A DNA stretch of 42,094 nt, taken from the IMG/VR virus record IMGVR_UViG_3300044986_000302, positions 1 to 42,094 of that record; one strand, given 5' to 3'. This stretch comes from a virus. The notes beneath the pieces were generated by a model. The model worked only from the letters and a program-made list of their open reading frames with translations, ran no database searches and was not told where the DNA came from. This document shows positions 41,140-42,094 of this stretch, in pieces. Position numbers and translations under genes: made by a program. The number at the start of each line of letters is the position of its first letter. The first letter of the stretch is position 1.

Positions 41140-41361
41140 TTACTTGCAGTAGTGAGCATCCCAGGTCAGGTCTCCGTACATCGACTCGGCGACCCGCTTG
41201 AACTCGACCACACTTCCCCACCCGAACAGCGTCTCGTCGACTTCCTTCTGACGGAATGCATTGACGGTCTCATGTACCGGCTCGACCAGATGGTTGGCCT
41301 CGAGTTGAATCGTAATGACGCGGCGACCCTCAAGGACGCCTATTGCGACGATGGTTCCCAT
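41140..41361 (-). CDS. Small early protein, 73 aa
   Basis: A 73-aa protein, mixed alpha/beta (TIVAIGVLEGRRVITIQLEAN, then VNAFRQKEVDETLFGWGS). GGAGG lies five bases before ATG 41361. It follows an intrinsic terminator placed after the first early gene, so its level should be lower than that gene's. Function unknown. Confidence 0.65.
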   Translation of the reverse strand: MGTIVAIGVLEGRRVITIQLEANHLVEPVHETVNAFRQKEVDETLFGWGSVVEFKRVAESMYGDLTWDAHYCK

Positions 41362-41406
41362 ATCAACCTCCATTAGTCTGCTGATACAAGCAAAGTGCAT
41401 CAGCGG

Positions 41407-41433
41407 AAAAACCCCGAGACCGTAGTCTCAGGG
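41407..41433 (-). terminator. Intrinsic terminator after first early gene
   Basis: On the minus strand CCCTGAGAC and GTCTCGGGG form a 9-bp stem (one G-T pair) closed by a TACG tetraloop and followed by TTTTT. It lies 12 bases after the stop of the gene at 41446-41778. It should attenuate transcription from P1 into the small early genes. Confidence 0.88.
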
Positions 41434-41445
41434 TCAGGCCGCTGA

Positions 41446-41778
41446 TTACTCCACGATCTGGATCAGGCCCTCGTCGATCATCCGCTTCTTGTAGAACGCG
41501 ACGATCCGCTCGATCGGCTGCGCGGTCTTGAAGCCTTCGTAGTCGGCCAGCAGTTCGCACCAGGTCTTCATATCGACCTCGGCTTCGTCGCGGATCGCTT
41601 CCACGCACTGCCGCATCTGGAGCGGAGTCTTGGCCGAGAATTCCGCGTCTTCGACCACTGCCCACTTCTTGGCAGTTACCTTCTTGGACTTCTTGATTTC
41701 GAGCTGGCTGGAGATTTGCTCGAGTTGCTCGGCCGAGACTTCAATGCCGGCTGCTGCCAGGATCTCGTTCAGTTTCAT
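41446..41778 (-). CDS. Early paralog 2, QPIERI-domain protein
   Basis: A 110-aa protein encoded first in the leftward block. Start ATG 41778 has GGAGG upstream. The N-terminal 35 residues form a small helical unit (LNEILAAAGIEVSAEQLEQI). The C-terminal 65 residues, ending with FKTAQPIERIVAFYKKRM and DEGLIQIVE, align with the end of the 119-aa protein at 37028-37387. A winged-helix-like fold and DNA binding are possible. Its place between a strong promoter and a strong terminator suggests an abundant early product. Confidence 0.72.
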   Translation of the reverse strand: MKLNEILAAAGIEVSAEQLEQISSQLEIKKSKKVTAKKWAVVEDAEFSAKTPLQMRQCVEAIRDEAEVDMKTWCELLADYEGFKTAQPIERIVAFYKKRMIDEGLIQIVE

Positions 41779-41825
41779 GGTGAACCTCCGTTCGTTGGTT
41801 AGCGATCTCATTCGATCGTGATTAT

Positions 41826-41854
41826 ATTATAATCCATCAAATGGTAAATGTACA
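41826..41854 (-). promoter_or_regulatory. Leftward promoter P1
   Basis: On the minus strand TGTACA (41854-41849), 17 bases, TATAAT (41831-41826), with a second TATAAT overlapping downstream. It opens the leftward transcription block. The leader then holds a GATC-rich inverted repeat before the GGAGG site of the first gene. Confidence 0.78.
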
Positions 41855-41859
41855 TTAAA

Positions 41860-41967
41860 ATGTTTTTATAGCCCCTATAAATTTTATTTATAATAAATTA
41901 CCTTATATCTAAATTAAGCGTAACAGAAATATTTAAGCTTGAACAGGTATGCCGGTTCCCCCATTAG
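41860..41967. other. AT-rich non-coding stretch at divergent junction
   Basis: About 108 bases of very AT-rich DNA (runs such as TTTATTTATAATAAATTA) followed by TTAAGCTTGAAC at 41933-41944, a relative of the GCTTGA repeats at 31-87. On the circular map this stretch joins directly to those repeats. AT-rich DNA beside short direct repeats between divergent operons is typical of a replication origin, but melting or binding is unproven. No gene is seen. Confidence 0.45.
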
Positions 41968-42094
41968 TTCAACCGTTAGATATTGCGACCTGTAATGTTC
42001 ATGCTTGAATCAACCACACTTAAATAGTTCATGCTTGATACATTCAGGCTTGAACACTATCCGCTTGCATTGTTTAGGGTTAAACTGACCTTGC
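41968..42094. repeat. Terminal overlap, right copy
   Basis: Exact copy of bases 1-127. See the left copy for the choice between assembly overlap and biological terminal repeat. Counting one copy, the unique genome is 41,967 bp. Confidence 0.95.

Noticed and set aside
1-42094. CRISPR array, integrase or phage RNA polymerase
   Set aside because: No regularly spaced direct repeats with unique spacers, no tyrosine or serine recombinase motif and no T7-type polymerase were found on either strand.

Overview
The window is one essentially complete genome of a tailed phage with a short, T7-like tail. The first 127 bases recur exactly as the last 127 (41968-42094), so the unique length is about 41,967 bp. 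127 is also a common maximum k-mer in short-read assembly, so this overlap more likely marks a circularised contig than a proven terminal repeat. The host cannot be read directly. The three-transmembrane holin, M15 endopeptidase, Bbp19-like head gene and sigma70-type promoters fit a Gram-negative, probably proteobacterial host. I see no integrase, no excisionase, no T7-type RNA polymerase and no tRNA, so the phage appears to depend on host RNA polymerase.

The layout is two opposed gene blocks. The rightward block (631-24226) holds packaging (terS, terL), portal, a Bbp19-like protein, scaffold, capsid and a second head protein. It continues with two tail-tube genes, a GNAT-fold protein and internal core proteins of 182, 745, 1204 and 850 aa. 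It ends with two fibre genes, small genes and lysis (XhlA-like membrane protein, M15 peptidase, holin). The leftward block (41778-24247) starts with small early genes and runs through a DUF932 protein, a nucleotide-metabolism operon (methyltransferase, NTP pyrophosphatase, kinase fusion, ThyA-like enzyme, dCMP deaminase) and family A DNA polymerase. It then has a LysR-type HTH protein, a PD-(D/E)XK nuclease, a probable ssDNA-binding protein, an AEP-type primase and two helicases. The blocks converge at 24226-24247 and diverge across the contig junction.

Four points stand out. (1) The 1204-aa virion core protein carries a Nudix box, a HipA/PI-kinase-like domain and an R-S-E ADP-ribosyltransferase signature in one chain, making it a candidate injected effector. 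(2) The ThyA-like enzyme has Asp where thymidylate synthase has its dUMP-selecting Asn. With its neighbours this suggests a cytosine-modification pathway. (3) A 230-bp non-coding control block occurs twice, at 276-505 and, inverted, at 40006-40235. Each copy has the same orientation relative to the genes it precedes and is packed with CCAATAAC-type sites. (4) The capsid gene has its own sigma70 promoter overlapping a perfect 13-bp hairpin, followed by a leader that looks structured.

Regulation looks simple but layered. Four leftward sigma70 promoters share 17-bp spacing, and two of them carry an identical TCACGGGAT box 15 bp upstream of the -35. Two rightward promoters (terS, capsid) use TTTACT as -35. 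Intrinsic terminators lie after the second head gene and within the leftward block. All functions are read from sequence motifs and gene order; no database search was run.
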